Source: an uncultured Armatimonadota bacterium (GTDB lineage Bacteria > Armatimonadota > Fimbriimonadia > Fimbriimonadales > Fimbriimonadaceae). From it: DNA of 64,000 nt. The DNA is taken from the NCBI GenBank assembly GCA_903904815.1, contig CAIVDU010000053.1:186001-250000 (forward strand). The letters run 5' to 3'. The notes under the pieces were generated by a model. It made no database searches. It was not told the origin of the DNA and saw only the letters and a list, made by a program, of their open reading frames with translations. Of this stretch, positions 9,062 through 18,003 are shown one piece after another. The first letter of the stretch is position 1, and each line of letters starts with the position of its first letter. Position numbers and translations under genes: made by a program.

Positions 9062-10005
9062 GAACCTGCGGGCCAGAACGCCTTGATCGCGGGTTTGCCG
9101 GCACTTGACGATTGCACCGTCTTGCCGATAAGTTGCTTCCACGGTGTCGACTTTGCGTGGCCATCCGTTCCAACCCAAATGGTCATACCAGTTGGGAGGG
9201 TGGTCGCAGCAGGGCTACAAGCACTGCCGGTGAATGGCACAAAGCCAACCGAGGTCCCGTCACTGTCTCGTGCACGAGCAACCGGACCAGATACCGTGCA
9301 CTCGGCTCCGTACGTGTTGAACACAGCGCTACCCCAGTACAGATCAAATGTGCTGTCCAGGTTGTCCTGCTGCCACATGTAGTCGTAGTTCGCGGCCTGC
9401 GACATCAGAACCTGATCGGCCGGATTGGCGATCGCGGTTGTGGTGAGCGAAGGTGTTGAACCCTGGTTATAGCCCTGTGCGGACCATGCGCCAGCGCCGG
9501 GCGTGGTGTTAGCCACACCACCGATTCCGTCGTAGACCCAAGTGGCTCCACCCGTCATTTGAGCGCCGAGGGGCGAAGTGCCGAAGGTGTAGTTGCTAAA
9601 GCTACCGTTGGTGGCAGCCTGACGAGGAGGCATTCCCCAGAGACCATACAGAGCGAGGGCTTCGCCGCCGCCGCCGCCGGAAACGATGCTGCTTGCAATC
9701 GTAGGACCGGTCGGGTCAAGCAATATTCCCCATGACTTCATGTAGGGCTGCTGGAGGAATGTGAATGGGTAGAAGTTCCACGCATTGTCGAACTCGATGA
9801 CTGGCGAAATCGCGTCGTCATAGTCGTTCGTATACATGATTTGGGCAAGGCCCATTTGCTTTGCGTCGCTCAGTGCAACGGTGGTCTTTGCGGCGCGCTT
9901 TGCCTGGGCAAATACGGGGAACAGGATGGCAGCAAGGATCGCGATAATCGCGATAACTACGAGTAGCTCAATAAGGGTAAATGCACGTTGCTTAGTACGA
10001 TTCAT
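9058..10005 (-). CDS. Type IV prepilin-like (DUF1559-type) protein, module 1
   Basis: A 315-residue protein with a prepilin leader: short basic MNRTKQRA, then [12 protein letters not shown] with the conserved Phe and Glu+5, then a hydrophobic helix ending FPVFAQAK. Prepilin peptidase would cleave before Phe. The mature region has the N-D-Y-D-D motif of this family and a C-terminal TDGHAKSTPW, a variant of the H-x9-DG signature. It is longer and glycine/serine-rich compared with the two other copies here. An excellent GAGGAGGT site precedes the ATG, which overlaps the stop of the regulator gene (ATGA). Family members are pseudopilins or surface filaments of unclear role, very numerous in Armatimonadota and Planctomycetota. 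Confidence 0.92.
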   Translation of the reverse strand: MNRTKQRAFTLIELLVVIAIIAILAAILFPVFAQAKRAAKTTVALSDAKQMGLAQIMYTNDYDDAISPVIEFDNAWNFYPFTFLQQPYMKSWGILLDPTGPTIASSIVSGGGGGEALALYGLWGMPPRQAATNGSFSNYTFGTSPLGAQMTGGATWVYDGIGGVANTTPGAGAWSAQGYNQGSTPSLTTTAIANPADQVLMSQAANYDYMWQQDNLDSTFDLYWGSAVFNTYGAECTVSGPVARARDSDGTSVGFVPFTGSACSPAATTLPTGMTIWVGTDGHAKSTPWKQLIGKTVQSSSAGKPAIKAFWPAGS

Positions 10006-11174
10006 GATAGGACCTCCTCGGTGAAGTCACGAGGGTGGGTAGGAGACTCGGGTCGGGCCGACAGATTCCGGGCTGTTGAGGCACGCGGTCTGACGGGAGC
10101 GTCGAATAGGATGTGTTTAAAACTTGCGTCTCGGGGCAATTCCATCTTCTCGAGGATCAGCTCCGTAGCGGTTTGCCCGATGCGCTCAAAATCCTGCCAG
10201 GCAGAAGTCAAATACCCGCCTCCCGGGACCCAGCGTAAGAGACCATCGAACCCCAAAACCGACATCTGTTCGGGAATGGCGACCTCGCGCGATGTGAGAG
10301 CCTTGTGGGCTTGAAGGGCGATATGATCGTTAATGCCGAATACGGCGCTTGGCGGCTCGGGTAGGGCAAGCATCGCGTCGATTGCATCGGCCACTCCCTC
10401 GATTTCGTCCGTTTGAACTTCGAACACGAGGTCGTTTTGGTAATCGATTCCCGCTTCGCGGAGTGCCTTTCGATAGCCCGACTCTCGGGCCAAAACGCTT
10501 GACACCTTATCGATATTAGAAATCAAGGCAATGCGACGATGGCCGAGCGAGAGCAAGTATTCGACCGCACGTCTAGCGGAACCCGCGTTATCGGTGCCAA
10601 CGAAGTCGGCCTGGACACTTGAAGGAGGCAGACGATCCAAAAAGACCAGGGGTACCCGAGACTGTTTGGCTGTTTGGAGGGCGGGCTCATTGATCTCTCC
10701 GCCAAGGTACCAAACAATGGCGCCAGCCGCCTGATCGTCTTCCGCGAGACCACGCAAAAACTTCGCCTCGGAATCCAGTCGCGTTACAACGTCGTCCCCT
10801 ACCGCGTTGGCTACCACCAGTTTCATGTTTGCCGGAAGTCCCACGCTTTGCACACCCCGGAGAATGGAGGCCGCGCAAAAGTCTCCCGCACTGGGCCAAA
10901 GCCAGACCGCGATATAACGCATGGAATGGTCGCTTGCCGAGACGGCGTGTAATTTTTGAGAGCGAACAATCGGCCTGCAACGCGCCTTGCACTCGACGAG
11001 TCCCATACGCTCCAGCTCTTGAATGGCCGCTCGAACCACGACTCGACTTACCGCGAGATCCTCGGATAGCTTGCGTTCACTGGGTAGTCCACGGCCCATC
11101 ACAAACTCACCGGACCGGATGCGTTCGGTGAGAGATTGGACCGCTCCGGAAACCAGCGGAGAGCTTTCAGCCAC
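10002..11174 (-). CDS. GntR-type DNA-binding / LacI-type sensor transcription regulator
   Basis: 390 residues. Residues ~5-70 form a GntR winged helix (GRGLPSERKLSEDLAVSRVVVRAAIQEL, split over two helices). Residues ~85-370 are a periplasmic-binding-protein-like sugar sensor of the LacI type (FVGTDNAGSARRAVEYLL, LGHRRIALIS, VFGINDHIALQ, VLGFDG). The same architecture as AraR suggests de-repression by a sugar. It is first in the minus-strand operon and overlaps the prepilin gene by ATGA, so it probably controls that operon and itself. GTG start with GAGGAAA upstream. A 9-bp inverted repeat (11192-11200 / 11238-11246) just upstream is a candidate operator. Effector not determinable. Confidence 0.92.
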   Translation of the reverse strand: MAESSPLVSGAVQSLTERIRSGEFVMGRGLPSERKLSEDLAVSRVVVRAAIQELERMGLVECKARCRPIVRSQKLHAVSASDHSMRYIAVWLWPSAGDFCAASILRGVQSVGLPANMKLVVANAVGDDVVTRLDSEAKFLRGLAEDDQAAGAIVWYLGGEINEPALQTAKQSRVPLVFLDRLPPSSVQADFVGTDNAGSARRAVEYLLSLGHRRIALISNIDKVSSVLARESGYRKALREAGIDYQNDLVFEVQTDEIEGVADAIDAMLALPEPPSAVFGINDHIALQAHKALTSREVAIPEQMSVLGFDGLLRWVPGGGYLTSAWQDFERIGQTATELILEKMELPRDASFKHILFDAPVRPRASTARNLSARPESPTHPRDFTEEVLS

Positions 11175-11191
11175 CGAGTTTCCTCACCGAA

Positions 11192-11246
11192 CCATTTGTG
11201 GGAGCCATAAGGAACCAAACCACGCAGAACACTATAACACAAATGG
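11192..11246. promoter_or_regulatory. Inverted repeat upstream of the GntR/LacI regulator operon
   Basis: CCATTTGTG at 11192-11200 and its exact reverse complement CACAAATGG at 11238-11246 lie 18 to 72 bp upstream of the regulator start, separated by 37 bp. Because the downstream regulator belongs to a family that usually represses itself through such half-sites, this is a plausible autoregulatory operator pair. A TATA-like stretch (ACTATAACAC) lies beside the distal half-site. Confidence 0.5.
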
Positions 11247-11394
11247 CCAAAAAGACCAAAACTTACCGAAGATGAGGCAGGAACGTTCCAATAGCAGTTT
11301 AGGAGCGAACCCGAATCAGAGTGTGACTACGTTATATCACGGATTTTTTGGATTGTTCGGATGTTTTTTAACAGAGGCGGAGTAAACATGCGGG

Positions 11395-11433
11395 CGTCTG
11401 ACCTCACCGGGAGATGTTGGGCGAGGTCAGACG
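11395..11433 (-). terminator. Hairpin after the mannose-6-phosphate isomerase gene
   Basis: CGTCTGACCTC (11395-11405) pairs perfectly with GAGGTCAGACG (11423-11433), an 11-bp stem, 19 bp past the isomerase stop codon. There is no T-run on the minus-strand exit side, so termination would be inefficient or factor-assisted. Confidence 0.5.
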
Positions 11434-11451
11434 ACACCTCATCGACTGCGG

Positions 11452-12444
11452 TCAGGGAAGTTCGATTTCCAAAACGTTGACCTGCTCGCTCGGAACTACG
11501 CCCACTTCACCGACTGAGGACGGAATCATCCAGACCTCACCCTTGCGAAACGCGTAGGACTGCTCGCCATACGTGAGCTTTCCAGTTCCTTCGATGACCA
11601 CGATAGACCGCAATGCACCAGCCTTTCCCACGGTAAATGGCTTTTCCCCTCGATTGCGAAGGGTGCGGAAGAACTCGCAGGTGAAGAGTTCCTCTTTGAG
11701 GACGGGTTCGCTTTCGAGGACGCGCGGATCCACTTTGCCCACCGGTCCCTTCGCGTAGTCGGTGCTCTGAAGGGATTGCTCGATATGCAGTTCGCGAGTT
11801 TTTCCTGTCTTTGCATCGACCCGGTCCCAGTCATACAGCCGGAATGTCACATCGGAATTCTGTTGAACTTCGAAAACCACCACGCCACCGCCCAGAGCAT
11901 GCACGGTGCCGGCGGGGATGAATAGACCATCCCCCGGTTTTGGCCTAAAACTGGCGAGATGGTCCGCCACCGTTTGAGTCTCTAGGCCGTGGCGAATGTC
12001 GCCAGCCGTCGTTCCCGGTTGTAGGCCTGCATAGATGCTGCTTTCCGGTTCAGACTCAAGCACCAGCCAAGCCTCTGTCTTTCCGCGCTCGCCGGGAGGC
12101 AAAAGCTCTTTGTGCTCGTCGCTGGGATGAACCTGCACAGACAACATTTCTTGGGCGTCGAGAAACTTCAAGAGAAGGGGATATCGGCTAAAGATCCCCG
12201 CCTTTTCGCCCAGCATGCCTTCCGGCGACAACTTGATAAGTTCTTGGATCGAATTTCCGGATAGCGGACCATTGGCGACGCGGCTGGTGAAGTCGTCTCG
12301 GTCGCTCAGAATCCATGCTTCGCCGATCGGTACATCGGGGGGCAATGGCATTTCCAATAGGTTCTCCAGTTTGCGCCCACCCCAGAGTCGATACTGATAG
12401 ATCGGCTCAAATCGAAAGGGGTACAGGGAGACATCGGCGGACAT
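11452..12444 (-). CDS. manA: Mannose-6-phosphate isomerase, class I type
   Basis: Interconverts mannose 6-phosphate and fructose 6-phosphate, a cytoplasmic Zn enzyme feeding mannose into glycolysis or GDP-mannose. About 330 residues, as expected for the short bacterial form. Seen: YRLWGGRKL near the N-terminus, GEAWILSDRDDF, QVHPSDEH (two metal ligands), KTEAWLVL (metal Glu), and GDGLFIPAGTVHALGGG with the later metal His. The start at 12444 gives the usual short N-terminus; an in-frame ATG at 12486 adds 14 residues (MKTLARPPNRENRD) and cannot be excluded, since neither has a convincing ribosome site. It is a single-gene unit, divergent from the ArsR gene. Confidence 0.9.
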   Translation of the reverse strand: MSADVSLYPFRFEPIYQYRLWGGRKLENLLEMPLPPDVPIGEAWILSDRDDFTSRVANGPLSGNSIQELIKLSPEGMLGEKAGIFSRYPLLLKFLDAQEMLSVQVHPSDEHKELLPPGERGKTEAWLVLESEPESSIYAGLQPGTTAGDIRHGLETQTVADHLASFRPKPGDGLFIPAGTVHALGGGVVVFEVQQNSDVTFRLYDWDRVDAKTGKTRELHIEQSLQSTDYAKGPVGKVDPRVLESEPVLKEELFTCEFFRTLRNRGEKPFTVGKAGALRSIVVIEGTGKLTYGEQSYAFRKGEVWMIPSSVGEVGVVPSEQVNVLEIELP

Positions 12445-12538
12445 GTCCCTATTTTCCCGATTTGGGGGTCTCGCAAGAGTTTTCATACGTTCGCAAATCC
12501 AACGGAACGTTTTAGAGAAAGCTAAAGTATAGTGAGTT

Positions 12539-12874
12539 ATGGGTGGCGGAATCGATACAGGAGACGTGTTTGCCGCAATCTCTGCACCCGTGCGGCGCGA
12601 GATGCTCGCGCTGCTAGCGACCCAGGAATTGCCAGTGATGACACTTGCTCAATCCTTCGATATGACTCTCAGCGCGGTGTCCCAGCACCTTGGGGTGCTG
12701 CGAGATGCCGGGCTAGTGAACGTAAGAAAGGATGGGAAGCAGCGACTCTATCGTTTAGAGCCCGAACCCCTTCGCGCCGTTGCTGAGTGGGTTGACCGAT
12801 ATGGTCCGTTCTGGACCGGTCGGTTGACTGCACTCGGCGAGTACCTCGACGAAACCTCTAAGGAGAACCCTTGA
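12539..12874 (+). CDS. ArsR-family transcription regulator
   Basis: A 111-residue winged-helix protein: ISAPVRREMLALLATQ, then PVMTLAQSFDMTLSAVSQHL (recognition helix), then LVNVRKDGKQRLYRLEPEP wing. It lacks the CxC metal site of ArsR itself, and its C-terminus W-V-D-R-Y-G-P-F-W is typical of the subgroup encoded next to AHSA1/START-domain proteins. Its stop overlaps the TTG start of the AHSA1 gene by four bases, so the two are coupled. A TATAGT box lies very close to the ATG, which suggests a short or absent leader. Confidence 0.9.
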   Translation: MGGGIDTGDVFAAISAPVRREMLALLATQELPVMTLAQSFDMTLSAVSQHLGVLRDAGLVNVRKDGKQRLYRLEPEPLRAVAEWVDRYGPFWTGRLTALGEYLDETSKENP

Positions 12875-13413
12875 AAGAAAAACTCAATTTTGAAGCTCGC
12901 TATCCGCATCCCCCGGCGCGGGTTTGGAAAGCGCTTACCGATCCCGAGGCGTTGGCCAAGTGGATGATGCCAAACAATTTCGTTCCAGATTTGGGACATC
13001 GATTCGAGTTCATTTCCGACCAAGGAAAAGAAAAGTTTTCCTGTGTCGTGACCGAACTGGACCCAGAGAAGCGACTCAGCTTTACTTGGGTAGGGGGAGA
13101 CGAAGATCCTCCGAGCGTGGTCAGGTGGACCCTCCAACCGGACGATGGGGGCGGAACACGGCTCACGGTCGAACATCAAGTTCTCGAGCCAGCCGCTTCC
13201 TACGTGCTAATCGAAGCGGGAATGAACTGGCGCTCTGTCATGGGAGATTCATTACCCGTACTGCTTGAAGCGATTGCCGCTCGCTCTCGGCCGCGGGCCC
13301 CGATTGTTTATGTGGAGGAACCGTTTGAAACGCCGTCGACGCGCCTCGCGGGACTGACGCGACGCGATGCACCGAGTGAGCCTCAGACGGATAAGGAGGT
13401 CGTGTGCCAGTGA
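12871..13413 (+). CDS. AHSA1/SRPBCC (START-like) domain protein
   Basis: 180 residues with the AHSA1/activator-of-Hsp90-type SRPBCC fold: [28 protein letters not shown] (split across helix one), [34 protein letters not shown]. Such proteins carry a hydrophobic ligand pocket; bacterial ones next to ArsR regulators are common, with unknown ligand. TTG start, overlapping the ArsR stop as TTGA. The last ~45 residues ([22 protein letters not shown]) form an unstructured tail. Its 3' end overlaps the clpP start by 10 bp, so all three genes may be one transcript. Confidence 0.88.
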   Translation: MKEKLNFEARYPHPPARVWKALTDPEALAKWMMPNNFVPDLGHRFEFISDQGKEKFSCVVTELDPEKRLSFTWVGGDEDPPSVVRWTLQPDDGGGTRLTVEHQVLEPAASYVLIEAGMNWRSVMGDSLPVLLEAIAARSRPRAPIVYVEEPFETPSTRLAGLTRRDAPSEPQTDKEVVCQ

Positions 13414-14009
13414 GACATGGAATGATTCCCATGGTTGTCGAGCAAGGCGCCATGGGTGAGCGGGCCTACGATATCTATTCCCGCCTCCTGAAGGACCGGA
13501 TTATCTTCATCGGGGAGGAGATCACCGAACCACTCGCGAACCTCGTTGTCGCAGAGATGTTGTTCCTAGAACGCCAGGACCCAGATAAGGATATCGATAT
13601 CTACGTGAACAGTCCTGGCGGCAGCGTATATGCCGGCTTTGCGATTTACGATGTGATGACCCATGTTTCATGCGATGTTGCGACCACGTGTGTCGGCATG
13701 GCCGCCTCAATGGGAAGCCTTTTGCTTGCCGGTGGCACGCCCGGAAAGCGGTTCGCAATGCCGAACTCAAGGGTGATGATTCATCAAACGAGCGGGGGAT
13801 ATCGGGGCACGATGGCGGACGCGAGCATCTATCTCCAAGAGATGGGGAAGATGTACGACAAGTACGTGAGCATCTTGGCGGAGCGAACCGGGAAGAGCGC
13901 CGATCTCATTCGGAGCGACTGCGATCGAGATTTTTGGCTTTCAGCCGAAGAGGCAAAGGAATATGGGCTGATCGACACGGTCATCGATCGCAAGAGGGCT
14001 GTCGCCTAA
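13404..14009 (+). CDS. clpP: ATP-dependent Clp protease proteolytic subunit
   Basis: Serine peptidase that forms the tetradecameric chamber working with ClpX/ClpA/ClpC. 201 residues, the normal length. The catalytic triad is visible: Ser102 in [11 protein letters not shown], His127 in [11 protein letters not shown] and Asp176 in [26 protein letters not shown] is the conserved oxyanion region. GTG start inside the end of the AHSA1 gene. No clpX or tig is adjacent, which is unusual since clpP is often followed by clpX. Confidence 0.96.
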   Translation: MPVRHGMIPMVVEQGAMGERAYDIYSRLLKDRIIFIGEEITEPLANLVVAEMLFLERQDPDKDIDIYVNSPGGSVYAGFAIYDVMTHVSCDVATTCVGMAASMGSLLLAGGTPGKRFAMPNSRVMIHQTSGGYRGTMADASIYLQEMGKMYDKYVSILAERTGKSADLIRSDCDRDFWLSAEEAKEYGLIDTVIDRKRAVA

Positions 14010-14106
14010 GACGGCGGGTAGGGCGGGCACATGCTCGCCCTACAATTTGTTAAAAATTACGCTGGGACCATGAATCGTCCGCCTTCGCAGTAAAGTAGCT
14101 GCTTAC

Positions 14107-15561
14107 ATGGAAGACGGGCAACAGCAGCTTCTGAATCGGCTTGACACGCTCGACCTGGCAGGGGACGGGGGGCGATCATCGTTTTCTGGGAAGCTTTCCA
14201 AGCAAAACCGATGGTCGCACTCGTTCACGCTCCGAGTGATCGAGGAGTACAAGCGTTTTGCCTTCCTCTCGGTTGCGGCGGGCCACCCGGTCTCACCCTC
14301 CGACATCGTCGATCAGGCTTGGCACCTGCATCTGATGTACACCGAGGATTACTGGACCCACTTCTGTGGGGAGGTGCTGGGAAAGCGCCTTCATCACCAA
14401 CCGAGCAAGGGCGAACCGGGGGAACACGCAAAGTTCGATGATTGGTATCGGCGGACTTTGGAAAGCTACGAGCGGCTATTCGGTACCGCCCCCCCGACAG
14501 ATATTTGGCCGGTTCCTGCGGCCAAGCAAATGGCTGGCCACGATCACGTCCGCGTGGATCGACAAACCCACTGGATCATCCGAAAACCTCGACTCAGGAT
14601 TTCCCCGTTGCAGGGCGCCGCGATCACAGTCAGTCTCTTCGCGGTGGGATGTACGGATGCGGTGGCAAGTGTCAATCCGATGGATTGGTCGGGACCAGAC
14701 TTTCTCCACTTCTACGTTTGGGCATTTGGGATTAATTTTGCCCTTTGCCTCTGGTTGCGCTTCCTCCTGAAACTTCCGGCGAAAGGAGACATGCAGCAGA
14801 TCACCAAGCTAGATCCCTATGCAGTCGCGTACCTAAACGGAGGAAAGCAGTTGGCGGCAAACACCGCGATTGCCGGAATGGTCAGCGCCCGAAGGCTAGC
14901 GTTCGATCCCGCCAAGAAGACGTTGACGGAGGAGCCCGGAGCTACCGCCACGATCCGACCAATCGAGAAGCGGGTCCTTACCGCAGTGGGGGCTTACACC
15001 GGAAGAGCGGTTCATCAAGTTCGAAGTTCGGTCGCCCTGTCACTAGAGTCGATTGAAGATGAACTCGTTCAGCGGGGTCTTTACTTAACACGAAATCAAC
15101 AGGTCCTCGCCGTGGCCATTCCATTTGCCGCGTCGATGATCATGCCTTCGGTAGGAATTGGAAAGATATTCGTTGGGATGAGTCGAGGTCGTCCCGTCGA
15201 ATACCTGATTCTTCTTTGCTTCTTATCAGTGTTACTCAACCTATTCCTTCTCCTGAAACCGACGAGAAGTCGCTACGGTGATCTCGCCCTGGGCATGATG
15301 AAAGAGAAGAACAGCCGATATCGGAACCTCCGGTTGAATCCCGATGGTGGACCAGAGGAAGAAGTGTTGCTGGGTGTTGCCCTGTTCGGGCTCACCGCGC
15401 TAAACGGTAGCCCGCTGTCTGACGTAGGCCTGGCCCTGGTGCCGCCCCCTTCCATCGCAAGTTCGGGAGGAAGCTGCTCAAGCTCATGCAGCGGCGGAAG
15501 CTCCTGCGGGGGAGGCGGTGGTTGCGGCGGCGGAGGCGGTTGCGGAGGTTGCTCCGGTTAG
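14107..15561 (+). CDS. GRDP-like / TIGR04222 membrane protein with Cys-Gly-rich tail
   Basis: 484 residues. Residues ~35-140 resemble the glycine-rich-domain protein (PF07173) core: VDQAWHLHLMYTEDYWTHFC, then HHQPSKG, then WYRRTLESYERLFGTAPPTDIWP. After it come hydrophobic segments near 165-185 and 195-220, then near 335-360 and 375-395, with a cytosolic stretch between, the layout of TIGR04222 membrane proteins. The C-terminus is a Ser/Cys/Gly tail ending CGGGGGCGGCSG. Function is unknown; the tail is typical of the TIGR04222 family. It may be monocistronic or linked with trhO 20 bp downstream. The combination of both halves in one protein is worth noting. Confidence 0.82.
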   Translation: MEDGQQQLLNRLDTLDLAGDGGRSSFSGKLSKQNRWSHSFTLRVIEEYKRFAFLSVAAGHPVSPSDIVDQAWHLHLMYTEDYWTHFCGEVLGKRLHHQPSKGEPGEHAKFDDWYRRTLESYERLFGTAPPTDIWPVPAAKQMAGHDHVRVDRQTHWIIRKPRLRISPLQGAAITVSLFAVGCTDAVASVNPMDWSGPDFLHFYVWAFGINFALCLWLRFLLKLPAKGDMQQITKLDPYAVAYLNGGKQLAANTAIAGMVSARRLAFDPAKKTLTEEPGATATIRPIEKRVLTAVGAYTGRAVHQVRSSVALSLESIEDELVQRGLYLTRNQQVLAVAIPFAASMIMPSVGIGKIFVGMSRGRPVEYLILLCFLSVLLNLFLLLKPTRSRYGDLALGMMKEKNSRYRNLRLNPDGGPEEEVLLGVALFGLTALNGSPLSDVGLALVPPPSIASSGGSCSSSCSGGSSCGGGGGCGGGGGCGGCSG

Positions 15562-15580
15562 GGAAGGGTAACTTCTAGGG

Positions 15581-16513
15581 GTGGACTCTTCGCCATTGTG
15601 GTTCGTGACGAGCTTTTATCGGTTCGTCCCGGTTGACCGGGATCGAATTCTCGGCATTCGGGCCACGCTCAAGGACTGGATGTCTCAGCGTTCTATGAGG
15701 GGACTCGTCCTGATCGCCCCAGAGGGCGTGAATGGCACTGTCTCTGGGTCCCAGTCGGATATCTCCGAGTTCAAGGATTTTGTGCAGGATCTTGTCCAGA
15801 CTCACGATATCCGCTTTAAGGATGCGACTACGCCGGTTCGGCCCTTTCACCGGCTAAGCGTGGACGCTCGCGAAGAAATCGTCGGCTTGAAGCGCCCAGA
15901 CTTGGTTCCCCTCGAAACTCAGGATCATCACCTCACGCCCGCAGAGTGGCACGAATGGATGACGTCGGACCGAGAGAAGCTGGTGATCGATACGCGGAAC
16001 ACCTACGAAACAATGGCCGGGAAGTTCAAGGGCGCAGTCGATCCTGGTCTCAAGACTTTCGCTGAATGGTCAACCTACCTAGACACCGCTCAGATCTCAA
16101 AGGACGTGCCGGTTCTCATGTATTGCACTGGCGGTATCCGATGTGAGAAGGCGATTCTCGAAATGAGGACTCGGGGTTTCGATCAAGTGTATCAACTTCG
16201 AGACGGCATCCTCGGTTACCTTGCCGAGTTTCCTGATGGCGAGTTCGAGGGAGAGTGCTTCGTCTTCGACGACCGGGTCACCGTCGGCCCTGATCTCCAG
16301 CCCACCGGCAACTTTGGCATCTGTCCCGGTTGCGGTCTGACCGCCTCCAAAGTCGTGTCATGCGAATGGTGCGGTAATTCGTTCTTCCATTGCCAAGACT
16401 GCGAAACTAAGCGCCCGTCCGTGTGCTGTAAAACCTGCCTCGATCGGTGGCAACATCGCGGGCCAGGTCGGGAAATAGCTCAGGAGCGCGCGGGTTCGCA
16501 ACAGACCGGTTGA
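15581..16513 (+). CDS. trhO: tRNA uridine(34) hydroxylase (rhodanese family)
   Basis: Likely performs O2-dependent 5-hydroxylation of U34 in tRNA (former UPF0176/YceA). 310 residues: an N-terminal ferredoxin-like domain (FYRFVPVDRDRI, GLVLIAPEGVNGTVSG), a rhodanese domain with active-site Cys182 in YCTGGIRCEKA, and a C-terminal Cys-rich part (CPGCG, CEWCG, CQDCE, CCKTC) that may bind zinc, as in the longer family members. GTG start, chosen because it keeps the conserved N-terminus. The 3' end overlaps the converging EamA gene by 34 bp. Confidence 0.92.
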   Translation: MDSSPLWFVTSFYRFVPVDRDRILGIRATLKDWMSQRSMRGLVLIAPEGVNGTVSGSQSDISEFKDFVQDLVQTHDIRFKDATTPVRPFHRLSVDAREEIVGLKRPDLVPLETQDHHLTPAEWHEWMTSDREKLVIDTRNTYETMAGKFKGAVDPGLKTFAEWSTYLDTAQISKDVPVLMYCTGGIRCEKAILEMRTRGFDQVYQLRDGILGYLAEFPDGEFEGECFVFDDRVTVGPDLQPTGNFGICPGCGLTASKVVSCEWCGNSFFHCQDCETKRPSVCCKTCLDRWQHRGPGREIAQERAGSQQTG

Positions 16514-17427
16514 GCCGTTAATCCAAGAGCCGTTTCCTCATGACCGGAGTTTTCCAGGTCCTCGGCTTTTGGTTCCTTCCTTGGGCCAAGCTCTCCAGCA
16601 ATCATTCCGCACACGATCAGGCCACAACCGACTAGGCCCAACGGAGTGAATCGTTCCCCCGCAATGGCGCCAAGAATTCCCGCCCAGACCGGCTCCATGG
16701 CATAAATGAGTGTCGCACGGGTCGCCGGGACGCTGCGCTGTCCCCAATTCATCGCGAGGATACTGAGACCAGTTGCGACGACTCCGAGTAATACGATGAT
16801 CGCCGCCAATGTGGGATCCCACTGGGGCGCAACCTCTTGATTGAAAGGAACCGCAATAAGCGAAAGCAGGCAGACCGTCGAGAGCTGCACGAACGTAAGC
16901 CGAACAGGATTTGCGTGCGGAGCGAACTTTCCGATCAGCACGATTTGGAGGGTGAACGCGATTGCCGACGCGAAGGTCAGCCACTCGCCCAAGCCAAAAG
17001 TGAAGGTCAGTCCGGATTTCGACGAAAGAAAAACGAGCCCAATGAGCGACAGCATGGTCCCGATCCAAACGGCGCCAGACGGTCTCTTCTTCAACACCGC
17101 TACTTGAAACAAGGGCACGAATGGGACATACAGCGCGGTGATGAATCCAGACTTGCTGCTGTCCACAAACTTCAAGCCATATGTTTGGAGCGCAATTCCG
17201 ATGAAGACGATAACACCAACCAAAATGCCGGGCGTCATCTCTTGTCGGCTAACCTTGCCAAGCGACCGTCTTCCAATGATGGCGAGCACAATGGATCCTA
17301 AAATGAACCTGCAAAAGAGAAGACTAAATGGACCAATCTGCCCCAGCGCAAAGTGCACCGAGAGGAAGGTTCCGCCGAACACGAACGTGGCGGCAATCAG
17401 GGCGAGATCAGGGAGTCGCTGCTTCAC
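16480..17427 (-). CDS. EamA-family (DMT) transporter
   Basis: 315 residues with ten predicted membrane helices in two EamA repeats (start LALIAATFVFGGTFLSVHFAL; second repeat LGVVATGLSILAMNWGQ, then TLIYAMEPVWAGILGAI, the family signature). Probably exports a metabolite or amino acid. The C-terminal ~45 residues are polar and cytoplasmic. Its ATG overlaps the stop of the Lrp-type regulator (ATGA), so both form an operon, and the regulator probably controls this exporter, as in other Lrp-EamA pairs. Confidence 0.93.
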   Translation of the reverse strand: MKQRLPDLALIAATFVFGGTFLSVHFALGQIGPFSLLFCRFILGSIVLAIIGRRSLGKVSRQEMTPGILVGVIVFIGIALQTYGLKFVDSSKSGFITALYVPFVPLFQVAVLKKRPSGAVWIGTMLSLIGLVFLSSKSGLTFTFGLGEWLTFASAIAFTLQIVLIGKFAPHANPVRLTFVQLSTVCLLSLIAVPFNQEVAPQWDPTLAAIIVLLGVVATGLSILAMNWGQRSVPATRATLIYAMEPVWAGILGAIAGERFTPLGLVGCGLIVCGMIAGELGPRKEPKAEDLENSGHEETALGLTAQPVCCEPARS

Positions 17428-17879
17428 TTCCGGCTCCTCTTGTTTGTCTCTTTGATCGTAGTGAGGACTACGGAGGCGAGGGTCCTTGTGACCTGAGGAA
17501 CAGCCCTAACCGATGCGATCAACTCCCGAAGTTCTTCCAGCGACTTGCACTGGACTTTGAGGAGGTAGCTGTCTTCACCGGCGACATCGTGGCATTCGAG
17601 AATCCGAATGTCTTGCAGCGCCAAAGATTCGAAAAGATCGTGCTCGTTGGCCTGGGCGCGAGTGGTGACTCTGACAAAGGCCACAACGTTCCCTTGGCGT
17701 GCCCGGGGATCGACTTGGACCGTGTATCCCTGAATGATTCCGGACTCTTCCATTCGGTGAATCCGTGCATACACCCCAGGTCCGCTCATTCCGAGAATCC
17801 TTCCGATCTCCGCATGGGGCGCTCGACCGTTCCGTTCGAGCTCAGCGAGAATTGCGAGATCGGTGGCGTCAAGTTCCAT
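17424..17879 (-). CDS. Lrp/AsnC-family transcription regulator
   Basis: 151 residues: N-terminal HTH (LDATDLAILAELERNGRAPH, IGRILGMSGPGVYARIHRMEESGII) and C-terminal RAM ligand domain (QGNVVAFVRVTT, ECHDVAGEDSYLLKVQCKSLEEL). Lrp proteins sense amino acids and often control a neighbouring exporter; the ATGA overlap with the EamA gene supports that here. Upstream sequence (17880-17960) holds an A-rich region and no clear palindrome. Confidence 0.94.
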   Translation of the reverse strand: MELDATDLAILAELERNGRAPHAEIGRILGMSGPGVYARIHRMEESGIIQGYTVQVDPRARQGNVVAFVRVTTRAQANEHDLFESLALQDIRILECHDVAGEDSYLLKVQCKSLEELRELIASVRAVPQVTRTLASVVLTTIKETNKRSRK

Positions 17880-18003
17880 GCGAAGCAGAATACTTCGAAA
17901 CGAGCTAGAGTGTAAACAAACTACCGATTAGACTTACGAAACGAAACTTAAAGCGAGGATTTTACTGTGAACCGAAATTTATCTCTCACCGAGAGGCGGC
18001 CGT

